From assembly GCF_030123365.1 (NCBI RefSeq), contig NZ_CP126107.1, forward strand, positions 3,991,501 through 4,055,500: a DNA stretch of 64,000 bases, written 5' to 3'. The stretch is from Neobacillus sp. SuZ13 (GTDB lineage Bacteria; Bacillota; Bacilli; Bacillales; Cytobacillaceae). Below are positions 1 through 9,700 of the stretch, piece by piece. The notes under the pieces were generated by a model. The model ran no database searches and was not told where the DNA came from. It saw nothing but the letters and a program-made list of their open reading frames with translations. Position numbers and translations under genes: made by a program. The stretch's first letter is position 1, and every line of letters starts with the position of its first letter.

Positions 1-95
1 ACTGTAGAAACAAAAGCAATTGGTCGGGGAAGAATTGAGCCAACTAATAATTTATATGCCTCTCTCCATTCCAGTGTTTTCGGGGAGATTTCCAT
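1..95 (-). CDS. Flavin reductase-like protein, N-terminal fragment
   Basis: Only the first 31 codons lie in the window; the gene runs off the left edge. The start ATG (93-95) follows a GAGGTGA ribosome site. The N-terminus ends in a segment containing L-x-G-S-I-x-P-R-P-I-A-x-V-S-T, which is typical of the first strand of FMN-binding split-barrel proteins of the flavin reductase-like family. It lies downstream of hppD on the same strand, so a shared transcript and a role linked to aromatic catabolism are plausible but inferred. The substrate is unknown. Confidence 0.6.
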   Translation of the reverse strand, partial: MEISPKTLEWREAYKLLVGSILPRPIAFVST

Positions 96-174
96 TACAT
101 TTATCACCTCACTTAGTTGAACTCTAAAAAAGGAAGAGAACACTCTCCCTTTTTAAACTCTAAGTCGATATTCT

Positions 175-1290
175 TTATAAATTTCCTCGTCTTTCTTGCT
201 CCCTCTCAATGGACTCAAATAGAGCTTTAAAGTTTCCTTCTCCAAAACCGCGTGCCCCTTTTCGTTGAATAATTTCAACAAATAATGTTGGACGGTCAAC
301 AATTGGCTTGGTGAAAATTTGCAGTAAATACCCTTCATCATCTCGGTCTACTAAAATATTTAGTTCACGCAGCTTTTCAATTTCTTCATCAATTTTTCCA
401 ATCCGTTCACCTAAGGATTCATAATAAGTATCAGGAGTTTTTAGGAATTCAACTCCATTTTGCCTTAAAATCGCAACCGTTGAGACAATATCCTCCGTTA
501 AGATGGCCAAATGCTGTACACCCGGACCATTATAGAATTCTAGATATTCCTGAATTTGTGATTTTCGTTTTCCGACCGCCGGTTCATTAATTGGAAACTT
601 GATTCGCCCACCGTTATGCATAACTTTTGACATAAGTGCAGAATATTCTGTCGTAATGTCCTTGTCAGAGAAATGTTTCATTTCTTTAAAGCCCATTACC
701 TTGGCATAATACTCTACCCATTCCTCCATGCGCTCTACGTTCCCAACGACATGGTCAATCCCAATTAAACCCGTATCTTTAACAGGTACTGGCGCCGAAT
801 ATGGTTCAAATCCTGGTAAGAACACTCCCTGATAATTTTTTCGTTCTATTAACGTATGGATTGTGTCTCCATATGTACCAAGAACGGCTTTTTTAACCAC
901 CCCTGCTTTATCCTTCATTTCAAATGGGGCCGCAATGGCAATCGCGCCTCGATTTACAGCCTCTTCAAACGCTTTCTCGACATCATCAACTAAAAGCGCA
1001 ATATCCTTCACACCGTCTCCATGTTTCTTAACAAATTGGGCTACTGACCCTTCCTCAGTATAAGAACCTGTTAGCAAAAGGCGGATATTTCGCTGCTTCA
1101 AACAGTAGGAAGCGGTTTCACGGTTACCTGTTTCAAGACCCGAATAAGCTACTGGTTCAAAACCAAATGCTGTACAGAAAAAGTGACATGCCTGTTTGGC
1201 ATTACCTGTATAAATCTCAATATAATCCACATCTCGAACCGGAAAGAAGTCATTAGCTAATTGGTCTGCTCTTACTCTATTTTCTTTCAT
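175..1290 (-). CDS. hppD: 4-hydroxyphenylpyruvate dioxygenase
   Basis: This enzyme converts 4-hydroxyphenylpyruvate to homogentisate, the second step of tyrosine degradation. The protein has 371 residues, the usual length, and shows two vicinal-oxygen-chelate halves. The three Fe(II) ligands of the family are visible: His in the G-I-D-H-V-V motif (about residue 180), His in V-Q-H-L-A-I (about 260) and Glu in the C-terminal F-V-E-I-I-Q-R motif (about 340). The ATG follows a GGGGG-containing ribosome site. A flavin reductase-like gene follows on the same strand. No homogentisate dioxygenase gene is in the window; it may lie beyond the left edge. Confidence 0.95.
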   Translation of the reverse strand: MKENRVRADQLANDFFPVRDVDYIEIYTGNAKQACHFFCTAFGFEPVAYSGLETGNRETASYCLKQRNIRLLLTGSYTEEGSVAQFVKKHGDGVKDIALLVDDVEKAFEEAVNRGAIAIAAPFEMKDKAGVVKKAVLGTYGDTIHTLIERKNYQGVFLPGFEPYSAPVPVKDTGLIGIDHVVGNVERMEEWVEYYAKVMGFKEMKHFSDKDITTEYSALMSKVMHNGGRIKFPINEPAVGKRKSQIQEYLEFYNGPGVQHLAILTEDIVSTVAILRQNGVEFLKTPDTYYESLGERIGKIDEEIEKLRELNILVDRDDEGYLLQIFTKPIVDRPTLFVEIIQRKGARGFGEGNFKALFESIEREQERRGNL

Positions 1291-1442
1291 TTAGAAACCC
1301 CCATTAACTAAATGTAATAATATTCAGAATTAATTCTAATTCAAAGAATCTTGTCCTATCAAGAATAGGGTGTAAAGCAATAACGCTTTTTGGTGCTAAA
1401 GAAATCAGGACTATTTTTACGATATTTCCCAAAAACACAAAA

Positions 1443-1470
1443 AGAAACTTACCCGTTTCGGGAAGTTTCT
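1443..1470 (-). terminator. Terminator of the ABC importer operon
   Basis: The arms AGAAACTT and AAGTTTCT close over a CCCG/CGGG core. On the minus strand the hairpin is followed by TTTTTGTGTTTTT. It lies downstream of the ATP-binding protein gene. Confidence 0.75.
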
Positions 1471-1532
1471 AATTAAATCATATTGGAAATATTAATCAAT
1501 AGAATAATAGACATTCACAAAATTTTTTTCGA

Positions 1533-2327
1533 TTAGGAAAGAATCGCGCGGTCGCTCGCCATATGTTCCCCACGGATCCGTTTAAACTCCGTTAACAAAC
1601 TTTCGATTGTCAGCTGCTTCTTATTTTCCTCACTGACCTCTAAAATAATCTGACCCTTATCCATCATAATTAAGCGATTTCCTAAATCAATTGCTTGCTG
1701 CATATTATGTGTAACCATTAATGTGGTCAATTTGTATTTGTGGACAATTTCTCTCGTTAAATTTGTAATTAATTCCGCTCTTGACGGATCAAGTGCCGCT
1801 GTATGTTCATCCAGTAGGAGAATGGATGGCTCTGTGAAAGTTGCCATTAATAAGGATAATGCTTGGCGTTCTCCACCGGATAAAAGCCCTACCTTTGCAC
1901 TTAGTCGGTTTTCCAGTCCTAAATGAAGTGATTCCAATACCTCACGAAAATAATCACGGCGCTTTTTTGTTACCCCTTGGCGGAGTGTCCTCATTTTGTT
2001 ACGGGAGTACGCCATCGCTAGATTTTCCTCAATTGTCATACTTGGAGCCGTTCCTGCCATTGGATCCTGAAAGACACGTCCAATCATTTTAGAGCGCTTG
2101 TACTCTGACATATTGGTAACATTTTTCCCGTTAATATGAACCTCACCGACATCTGGGATTAACACACCGGAAATGATATTCATTAATGTAGATTTCCCCG
2201 CACCATTACTGCCAATGACAGTGACAAAATCACCAGGCTGAAGGTTCAGATTCACATGATCGATGGCGATTTTTTCATCCGGAGTCCCTTCATTAAAAAT
2301 CTTATGAATTTCATTTAAGTGTAGCAT
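1533..2327 (-). CDS. ABC importer ATP-binding protein
   Basis: This is the ATPase of a three-gene importer. The 264 residues carry Walker A G-S-N-G-A-G-K-S-T (about 40-48), signature L-S-G-G-E-R (about 150), Walker B I-L-L-L-D-E and the switch His in V-T-H-N. The chosen ATG at 2327 has an AAGGGGG site just upstream and overlaps the end of the permease gene by 17 bp, which suggests translational coupling. A longer reading upstream is basic and low-complexity and would run through the permease gene in another frame. The partners are the permease and lipoprotein that follow. Confidence 0.9.
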   Translation of the reverse strand: MLHLNEIHKIFNEGTPDEKIAIDHVNLNLQPGDFVTVIGSNGAGKSTLMNIISGVLIPDVGEVHINGKNVTNMSEYKRSKMIGRVFQDPMAGTAPSMTIEENLAMAYSRNKMRTLRQGVTKKRRDYFREVLESLHLGLENRLSAKVGLLSGGERQALSLLMATFTEPSILLLDEHTAALDPSRAELITNLTREIVHKYKLTTLMVTHNMQQAIDLGNRLIMMDKGQIILEVSEENKKQLTIESLLTEFKRIRGEHMASDRAILS

Positions 2328-3333
2328 GATTGTCCCCCTTCGCTGAAGCATTCGCCTGGATGATATTCCTTCGCTCTGATCTTCGTCTGGCTTTTCGCTT
2401 TTTCTCTTTAGACCCTTCAATGATTTTTGGAGCAGTAAGTGCAATAATAACAATAAGTGCAGTAATTAGCTTCATATCACCTGGGTCTAAGAAATCTACA
2501 CGCAAGGCTAACGTTACGACGATTCGATAAATGATGGAACCGCCAATCACAGCAAAAGTTGTCCGAGCGATTGTTTTTGTACCAAACAGGGCTTCACCGA
2601 TGATAACGGAAGCAAGGCCAATGACAATCATCCCAATTCCCATACCTACGTCTGCAAATCCCCCTTGCTGGGCTATTAGAGCACCCGAAAACGCTACTAA
2701 TGCATTAGATAACCCTAAGCCAAACACAACAAGAAGATTGGTATTAGCAGAAAGGCTGCGAATCATTCGTTTATTATCTCCAGTTGCTCTAACTGCAAGA
2801 CCAATTTCCGTTTTTAGGAACAAATCCGTCAGGAATTTAATCACAAATGTAACGATTATCATAAAAAGAAGAATTCCCCATGTTTCCGGCAGGCTATCAC
2901 CGAGACCGACCATGGAAAGAATATTATTGAAGAATGAATCAATTCCTGTCTTTTCAAAAAATCCACTGATTTTCGTAAAAGCTGTATCTGTATTTAATAA
3001 AGGGATGTTGGAACGGCCCATAATTCTCAGATTTATTGAATAAAGTGCAATCATCATTAAAATACCAGAAAGCAAGTTATTAATCTTTCCAAATGTGTGC
3101 AGAAGTCCCGTCATACATCCTGCTGCAAAACCTGCAAATAGTGCCATAATTGTAGCTAAAAATGGATCAGTACCATTTGCAATCATAACTGCTGAAATCG
3201 CTGCTCCAGTGACAAAACTCCCATCAACCGTTAAATCTGGAAAATCCAGAATACGAAAGGAAAGATAGACGCCCAGTGCCATAATCGCGTAGATGATACC
3301 TGCTTCAAATGATCCAAATATGGCTGTAAACAT
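2311..3333 (-). CDS. ABC importer permease
   Basis: This integral membrane subunit has about eight to nine hydrophobic segments in 340 residues. The N-terminus (E-A-G-I-I-Y-A-I-M-A-L-G-V-Y, then F-P-D-L-T-V-D-G-S-F) and the central G-D-N-K-R-M-I-R-S coupling region match the uncharacterised permease family that pairs with PF04392-type binding proteins (TrpY-like). The ATG at 3333 follows GAAAGGATGA. The annotated tail is Lys/Arg-rich and overlaps the ATPase gene. The imported substrate is not shown by the sequence; aromatic amino acids or their derivatives would fit some relatives but this is inference. Confidence 0.85.
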   Translation of the reverse strand: MFTAIFGSFEAGIIYAIMALGVYLSFRILDFPDLTVDGSFVTGAAISAVMIANGTDPFLATIMALFAGFAAGCMTGLLHTFGKINNLLSGILMMIALYSINLRIMGRSNIPLLNTDTAFTKISGFFEKTGIDSFFNNILSMVGLGDSLPETWGILLFMIIVTFVIKFLTDLFLKTEIGLAVRATGDNKRMIRSLSANTNLLVVFGLGLSNALVAFSGALIAQQGGFADVGMGIGMIVIGLASVIIGEALFGTKTIARTTFAVIGGSIIYRIVVTLALRVDFLDPGDMKLITALIVIIALTAPKIIEGSKEKKRKARRRSERRNIIQANASAKGDNHATLK

Positions 3334-3441
3334 TGAGATCATCCTTTCTTTTATCATAAAGCATCCGTCTTAGATGCAATATTTTATGTAGTGACAAAGA
3401 GGCAGCCTTCTAAAAGAAGGCTCCTCCTTGAAAAATATCAT

Positions 3442-4440
3442 TTAATTACCTTCGTAAAACTCACCTAAACTACTCCAAGCATCATTGACTTTTAACCCTT
3501 GGGCTTCAGCAGCCTTCTTGTTAATAACAAGCTTTAAGCTGTTAGGAAGTTCGACAGGAATTTCAGAAGCTTTCTTTTTACCGCTTAAAATGTCAGCTGC
3601 CATGATACCAGATTGATAGCCAAGATCGAAATAACTAAATCCACTTGCGGCAACTGCGCCTTTTTTCATGGAATCAAGTTCACCAACGAACAACGGGATT
3701 TTCTTGCTGTTTGCAACCGCGATAACTGAATCAAGTGCAGTAACAACAGTGTTGTCAGTAGGAATGTAGATGGCATCAACGCGTCCAACTAATGATTCTG
3801 AGGCTTGCTTCACTTCTGCTGTAGTAGAAACTGATACTTTTACTAGTTTAGCACCTTTCTCTTTAGCAATCTTTTCAACTTCTGCCACCTGAACAACGGA
3901 ATTTTGTTCCCCTGAGTTATAGATGACCCCGACATTTTTCGCTTTCACTTCGTCCGTAATAAAGCTGATTGTCTTTTTCGTTGCCTCTGGATGGTTATCG
4001 GTTGTTCCAGTAATGTTCTTGCCTGGTTTATCAAAAGCCTCTACCAGTCCAGCACCAACTGGGTCTGTCACTGATGTGAAGATAATCGGAATATCTTTGG
4101 TGGCATTCAATGCCGCTGTTGCACTAGGCGTAGCATTAGCAAAGATTAGATCTACTTTGTCCCCGACAAAATTATTCGCAATTGTTTGCGTGTTGTTCAT
4201 GTCTGCCTGAGCGTTTTGTTCATCAAAGCTAACTTTAATCCCTTTATCCTTTAGGGCCTTCTTAAAGCCCTCTGTCGCAGCATCTAAAGATGGGTGTGGT
4301 GCAAATTGGGTAATACCTACTTTGAACTCCTTATCCGCTCCACCTTTTTCAGTTCCGCCCGCGGATTCTTTACTTCCACAGCCAGCTAGAAGCATCATTC
4401 CTGCTAAAGCAATAGATAATACTTTTCCATTTTTCTTCAT
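3442..4440 (-). CDS. ABC importer substrate-binding lipoprotein
   Basis: This 332-residue secreted receptor begins with a lipoprotein signal: positive N-terminus, hydrophobic core and lipobox L-L-A-G-C with Cys21, followed by a short flexible Gly/Lys linker. The mature part has the periplasmic-binding-protein type I look of PF04392 (K-V-G-I-T-Q-F near residue 41, then F-A-N-A-T-P-S and Y-I-P-T-D-N-T). It is the first gene of the importer operon, 108 bp upstream of the permease. The ligand cannot be read from sequence. Confidence 0.88.
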   Translation of the reverse strand: MKKNGKVLSIALAGMMLLAGCGSKESAGGTEKGGADKEFKVGITQFAPHPSLDAATEGFKKALKDKGIKVSFDEQNAQADMNNTQTIANNFVGDKVDLIFANATPSATAALNATKDIPIIFTSVTDPVGAGLVEAFDKPGKNITGTTDNHPEATKKTISFITDEVKAKNVGVIYNSGEQNSVVQVAEVEKIAKEKGAKLVKVSVSTTAEVKQASESLVGRVDAIYIPTDNTVVTALDSVIAVANSKKIPLFVGELDSMKKGAVAASGFSYFDLGYQSGIMAADILSGKKKASEIPVELPNSLKLVINKKAAEAQGLKVNDAWSSLGEFYEGN

Positions 4441-4908
4441 CTAGCTAAATCCCCCTCAACTACTAAAATATCAATTTTCAAAAAATTAAATATATTAGAA
4501 ATTATTCTAGTATTTTTTTGAAAGAAAATCAATAGTTATTGTAAAAATAATTTTTCGCTTTAAAGCAACATAATTTTAAATCCATAGTTCCCATGGTAAA
4601 TACGCTATATTTTGCTGCTAAAAAATAAAAATGCCTCCATTTAAGTGGAGGCATTTTGAAACTATCGAAAAACTTTCGACAGTCTTTTTCATTTACATTT
4701 CTTTAACAATTCACCGCGTTAATTTGTTTAAAATAATTATATTGTCTATCTTTTCAACAGGCCCAGTTGCATGAGCAACTTATAATATTAATCGTTTTTT
4801 GATTAAGACAAAATAAAAAACTGCCGAGAAACTACCCTTTCTCGACAAGTTTAATGCCTCCATATTAAATGGAGGCATCCTAAGAATTATTTTTTCAATA
4901 ATACTATT
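4441..4908. other. Hairpin-rich 468 bp gap without a recognised gene
   Basis: No convincing ORF is present. Two near-identical hairpins occur: one at about 4628-4658 with arms AATGCCTCCA/TGGAGGCATT, and one at about 4852-4880 with arms AATGCCTCCAT/ATGGAGGCAT. Each has a neighbour: CGAAA/TTTCG at about 4665-4680 and CGAGAAA/TTTCTCG near 4825-4845. The order A-B then B-A gives the stretch a mirrored layout. At least the first hairpin may act as a terminator. Confidence 0.5.
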
Positions 4909-5037
4909 CTACCAATCACGGGTATTTTCAAGTAAAAGGTCAATTTCAACTTTTTTAACGATATGATTATTTTTCTCAGATGTTAGATTTGACGTTGCTT
5001 CTAGTAATTTGTCGATATCGATTAGTACAGTACCCAT
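4909..5037 (-). CDS. Small protein of unknown function, 42 residues
   Basis: This short ORF has a perfect AGGAGG site eight bases before its ATG (5035-5037). The product begins M-G-T-V-L-I-D-I-D-K-L-L-E-A-T and ends N-T-R-D-W. It is soluble, has alternating charged and aliphatic residues and no Cys. I do not recognise the family. It stands alone between hairpin-rich DNA and the terminator of the antiporter gene. Confidence 0.6.
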   Translation of the reverse strand: MGTVLIDIDKLLEATSNLTSEKNNHIVKKVEIDLLLENTRDW

Positions 5038-5138
5038 TTCTAACCTCCTGAATGTTAGTTTGTTATTGTTGATAAATCATTCGACGATTTCATTGAAATA
5101 GTGGGGGTACCCCTCTAATTAATCTCAAAAAAAATAAA

Positions 5139-5168
5139 AATCCAGCCAATGCTATTTAGGCTGGATTT
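5139..5168 (-). terminator. Terminator downstream of the antiporter gene
   Basis: The arms AATCCAGCC/GGCTGGATT enclose a 12-base loop, with A and T tracts on both sides, so it can work in both directions. It lies 31 bp downstream of the antiporter stop codon. Confidence 0.8.
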
Positions 5169-5198
5169 TTTTAGTCTATTAATAAGTCTCTATTTCTA

Positions 5199-6359
5199 TC
5201 ATGCGGTGTTTTTCATCGTTGTTCGTTTATCACCTTGATTGAAAAAGTACTTCATCATTGGTGGTGTAACAATGGTTGTCACTAGGACAACTACCACTAA
5301 TACAGCAAAAAGTTCTTGGGTGATTAATTTTGTTTCTAAACCAATTGTGGCAATAATTAACGCAACCTCTCCACGAGATACCATGGCAGCGCCTATACCA
5401 AGTGAATTCTTCCAAGAAAAGCGTGCCATTTTTGCACCAGCAGCTGCACCTATTAATTTGGTTAAAATAGCAAGAATACTAAGGCCCAACATAAGCCCCA
5501 AATGTTGAGAGATTCCATCAAAACTTACTGATAAACCAATTGAAGTGAAAAATACAGGCACAAAAATAGAATAACTGATGGTCTCCACTTTCTTAAATAT
5601 TTTAGGTTTATACTCTGTCTGCCCAATAGCAACCCCAGCGATATAGGCACCAATAATACCCGCAACACCTGTTAATTCCGCTGTATAGACGAATAGGAAA
5701 CAGATAATTAATGCACCCGAGACAAGCGATTCTGTGACCTTTAATGGAACGAATTTTTTTAATAGCCATGGAACAAACTTCCAAGCAACTAAAATAGCAC
5801 ACGTGAAAAAGAGGACCTTTTTTATAATCATCATGCTTAAATTCACTTCGTCTCCAGCCATACTCATGAGAAAGGCTAAAGCAATGATCACAAGAACATC
5901 ATCAATGACAGCTGCACCTAAAATTGTTGTCCCTTCTTTGGATTGAATTTTATTTAACTCTTTAAGTGCTTGAACGGAAATACTTACACTAGTTGCGGAT
6001 AGTAATAATCCTAAAAATAATGCTTCGATGGTTGTCATATTTAGCAAAACCCCTGACAGGTAACCTGCCAATAAAGGAACGATGATTCCGCTGATCCCCA
6101 CAAAGGTTGATGCCTTCCAAGTTCGTCTAAATTCATGGATATCAGTCTCCAGTCCTGCGATAAACATTAACATGATCACACCAATTTGGCTTAGGTCAGC
6201 TATGGTTTTCGTTTCTGAAATTAGTCCCAAGACGGCTGGTCCGATAATAACCCCAATTAATAACTTTCCTAAAACTGATGGCTGGCCTAATTTAACACTA
6301 ATATCTCCTGCAACCTTTGAGGCAAATAAAATAATTGCTAATTCTAAAATTAATTCCAT
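5199..6359 (-). CDS. Na+(K+)/H+ antiporter, CPA2 family, GerN/NapA-like
   Basis: This is a membrane cation/proton exchanger of 386 residues with about 12 hydrophobic segments. The conserved Asp-Asp pair of the CPA2 ion site is in A-A-V-I-D-D-V-L-V (about residue 150), and the N-terminus (K-L-G-Q-P-S-V-L-G-K-L-L-I-G) is typical. There is no C-terminal TrkA-N regulatory domain, so it resembles the short GerN of B. cereus (387 residues, spore germination) and NapA rather than KefB. The start ATG has AAAGGAG upstream. It appears monocistronic. Ion preference and any germination role are unknown. Confidence 0.85.
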   Translation of the reverse strand: MELILELAIILFASKVAGDISVKLGQPSVLGKLLIGVIIGPAVLGLISETKTIADLSQIGVIMLMFIAGLETDIHEFRRTWKASTFVGISGIIVPLLAGYLSGVLLNMTTIEALFLGLLLSATSVSISVQALKELNKIQSKEGTTILGAAVIDDVLVIIALAFLMSMAGDEVNLSMMIIKKVLFFTCAILVAWKFVPWLLKKFVPLKVTESLVSGALIICFLFVYTAELTGVAGIIGAYIAGVAIGQTEYKPKIFKKVETISYSIFVPVFFTSIGLSVSFDGISQHLGLMLGLSILAILTKLIGAAAGAKMARFSWKNSLGIGAAMVSRGEVALIIATIGLETKLITQELFAVLVVVVLVTTIVTPPMMKYFFNQGDKRTTMKNTA

Positions 6360-6398
6360 TCAATCACGACTCCTTTTAAATATGATCTGTTAAACTTG

Positions 6399-6529
6399 CC
6401 TGTTGATTTCCGCTCCAGGCACTTCGCTTTCCGCGGTCCGGGGAGCCTCCTCGTCGCTGCGCTCCTGCGGGGTCTCCCCAGCCCCGTCCTCCCGCAGGAG
6501 TCTTCGTGCCTTCCACTCCAATCAACAGG
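6399..6529. repeat. Long copy of dispersed palindromic repeat family 1
   Basis: The ends are CCTGTTGATT and AATCAACAGG. Inside are TTCCGCTCCA near the left end and TTCCACTCCA near the right, plus GC-rich inverted repeats such as CTCCTGCGGG/CCCGCAGGAG and GGGGAG/CTCCCC. It is much more GC-rich than its surroundings. Shorter relatives lie at 11445, 20174, 27907 and 57597. Confidence 0.8.
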
Positions 6530-6570
6530 GTGCCAAATTATAAGATTAGCCTTAACATAGCCAAAAAATA

Positions 6571-6597
6571 AAAGGGTCTGTATTTAACAGACCCTTT
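6571..6597. terminator. Intrinsic terminator
   Basis: The arms AAAGGGTCTG/CAGACCCTTT are followed by a T tract on the plus strand and an A tract precedes them. It lies between the antiporter promoter side and the downstream end of the large membrane protein gene. Confidence 0.65.
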
Positions 6598-6611
6598 TTT
6601 GAATACAAAAA

Positions 6612-6654
6612 AGCCCGTCAACCAAGGGACATAGTAATCCCTTGGTGACAGGCT
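6612..6654 (-). terminator. Terminator of the giant membrane protein gene
   Basis: The inverted repeat contains CCAAGGG/CCCTTGG and outer AGCC/GGCT pairs. On the minus strand it ends in GGGCTTTTTTG, a standard terminator form. Confidence 0.8.
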
Positions 6655-6712
6655 CCTCCAAATACAACAGATATTTTATTAAATAATATTATAACATTAT
6701 TTATATTAACCT

Positions 6713-9700
6713 TCAATCCCACTTTTTCATTGTAGCAATTACTTTTTCCTTAAGGACCATAATAAAGGTGGTTTCTCCTTTGTTCGCTTTTTGCTTATTC
6801 CATTCATTAAAGCTGGCAACCGTAATTAGGATTAGTCCAGCAATTAATAAATAGAACCACCACGGCATATTCCCCCAGTACGGTCTTGTTTGCAGGAATA
6901 CGTTTAATAATAAAACGCCAGCTCCTACAAAAAAATATGATTTAATTTGTAAGAACATTCCTGCCAGCAGCGACAACAAGGAAAGCGTCCCGACAATGAT
7001 TGCATCATAAATTGTGTTGCTCGCCAAACCATCCTGAATTAATAATAAGGAAACGACGAGTAGGACTCCCCATTGAACAGCTTTCGTTATCTCCGCATAT
7101 CGCCCTTTTAAACAACGTCGAATGAAAATAATAAGAATAATAAAGGGAAGAACAATCACTTCCCGCTCCCATAATGGCGGAATATTAAGCTTAGCCATGA
7201 TTGAATAATATGGTTGTAATAAATAGGCTCCGCCAAGTATGGTCATTAGGACGGATAACCTTTCTGGTACTCTTTTTCTTTGCAGTAAAAATGAAATTGC
7301 AATCAGCACCCCCGGAATTGCATGTATCCAGATGAATGGATCCTCGAACAAATACATTAGACCGAAAAACATGAATGAAACAAATGTAAAACCGTCAATT
7401 TTTAATTGCTGAATTTTCGGCCCATATTCAACAAGCCTTTTGTAAACCAATTGTCCGATTATCGAAAGAACAATTCCTACCCCTCCAGTAACTAGCATTT
7501 TAGCAAGTTCACCTAAGTCACTCGAATAGGTGAATTCTACAGTTGCAATAAAGGCTAAAAATAAAGGAACAATTCCGAGAACATCCCATTGGATTTTATG
7601 CAAATAAAACACGGTTCCAAATCCATAAGCAAGTGTGACAAGATATGGAAGGAAATCAAATGGATAGGTAATCAACGTAAACACAATTCCAATTATCGAA
7701 AATGGGATTAAATAATAAGCAGTCCTTTTTTTATATTCATCTTTTGCAAAGAAAGCAAACAAGAGAAGTAGCGCACTAGTAAACACAAACTCATAGTTTC
7801 CAAAAGATTGATTGATTATTTGATCTAACACAGTTGTAACTATAAAGAATAAGGAAGTAAAACTACCATAAAGAAATGCTTTAATTTTCCATTCTACAGT
7901 CATCAACTTTGTGCTAATAGCATAGACAAACAACGCCAAGATAAAGCTGTAAATGCAGTCTTTCTGAAATGCGAACCATGTGAATAACAGCGTCAGTGGA
8001 TAAATGCTGTGTCCTACCCAACCAAATGCAAATGATATGTTCAAATCATTTTTCCGGCAAAGATAGGAGATTAGCAGCATAATCACTGCACCAGTAGAGG
8101 TGATTAGGGAATTCATGGTATGACTTAAAGTAAATCTATGCAAAATGGCTTGGATGATAGAAAAATACGCAATTAGTGCTGCAATACTGACTAAAAATGG
8201 TACCCACTTCGTACCAATCTTTTTATACAAATAATAATACATTCCAATTCCAACTAATAAAATAAGTGGTTGGACCCAAACAAAGTTTATTTGATTAAAC
8301 AATGCTTGGAGAATGGCCACAGTATAAAGTGCATGGGATGTATACAAAGAGATTTTATCCAACCTCTTTTCCCCTACTGCTCTCCAAACAAAACTTGATA
8401 ATAATACAAGGATGGCCGCGATAGCAAAATTAACTCCATACCCAAATTCATGAAGATAAAATGAAAAGTTACTATTCATTTCTTCTCCAAAAGCGGCAAT
8501 GGAAAGACCAAGTAAAATAGGTGCAATCCATACAGCGGCTTCTTTTAAGAAAATCCTTTCTTCCTTTTTATAAACTAAATAGGCCGCAACCATAAATAGG
8601 AATAAGAGAACACCAAGCTCCCACCATAATAAAAACGATATTGCTGTCATTATAGCAAGCACCATGATCGACAAACCGACATCTCTGGAGGCAGTCTGAA
8701 TGATCTTTACGTACTTTGAAAGGTGAGCAATACCTAACACACTAAACAGGATAAAACCTGTGATCGATAATTGTAGTGAGAAATTTATGATATCAAAAGT
8801 TTTGCTTATTAATGCAATGATTTCATAAATGCTAGAGGCTGCAAAAAATGCGCTTAAATACGGAAAAAACCTTCTTGAACCGTGATGGGACAAGTAAACA
8901 AAGTTAACTGTAATGATGAAATAAGCGAGCATAAGCACAATTGACGGATTCCCTGCACGCAGGAGAATTCCTTCGAGACTAATATAAATAAAGGCCATCC
9001 CTGATATTACTGCACTAGTATATTGAAATGCTTTATTTAATGAAAACTGGTTATTCAAAGCCATTGGAACAAAGACCATTCCAAATCCGACCAAAGCATA
9101 AATTATCGCTCCTATATAATCCAGGAAGCTGTGCTCAATTAAATGATAAGCACCATATACAATCATGATACTAAAAATGAAATGATATTCTTTTCGGCCG
9201 CTTACATACATCATTGATAAATATATAATCGCTGTTAACAGCAAATTGAAACTGTATACGACCTTGTTATCAAATAAAAACAACATAAATAATGTAGACA
9301 GGACAAGATTCACTTGGATATACGGGATAAATTCCTTCGTAAAAAGTTTAATTGATTCCTTATTCTTTACCTGATGATAAACAAAAATAGTGGCTGCATT
9401 GAAAATCATCATACCTAAGTAAAAAAAATCAATCTCGAAATGGAAACTAGCTAAAAGAAAGGCCATACCTAAAGATACCGAAACAAAGGTGAACCAAACA
9501 AATAATCTTGATGCTAAGCTCTTTGCAAATAAATAGTAAACAATAACAGGCAGCAAACTACCCAGCATTCCGAGTAAATAACGCCCCTCTCCAGTAATAG
9601 ATAAATAGGATCCTAAAAGCCCAAACCATCCCAATGAGAGAATAAAAATTGGTAAAAACAAACTTCCAAGGACACTAAAGGCAAAAGCTGTTTTCTCTAT

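Noticed and set aside
2531-3043. 170-codon ORF opposite the ABC permease gene
   Set aside because: It is antisense to a clear membrane protein gene, has no ribosome site and a composition expected from reverse reading.
4441-4620. T-box or other riboswitch ahead of the ABC importer lipoprotein
   Set aside because: No T-box core (GGTGG-N-ACC) or known riboswitch motif was found; only simple hairpins are further upstream.
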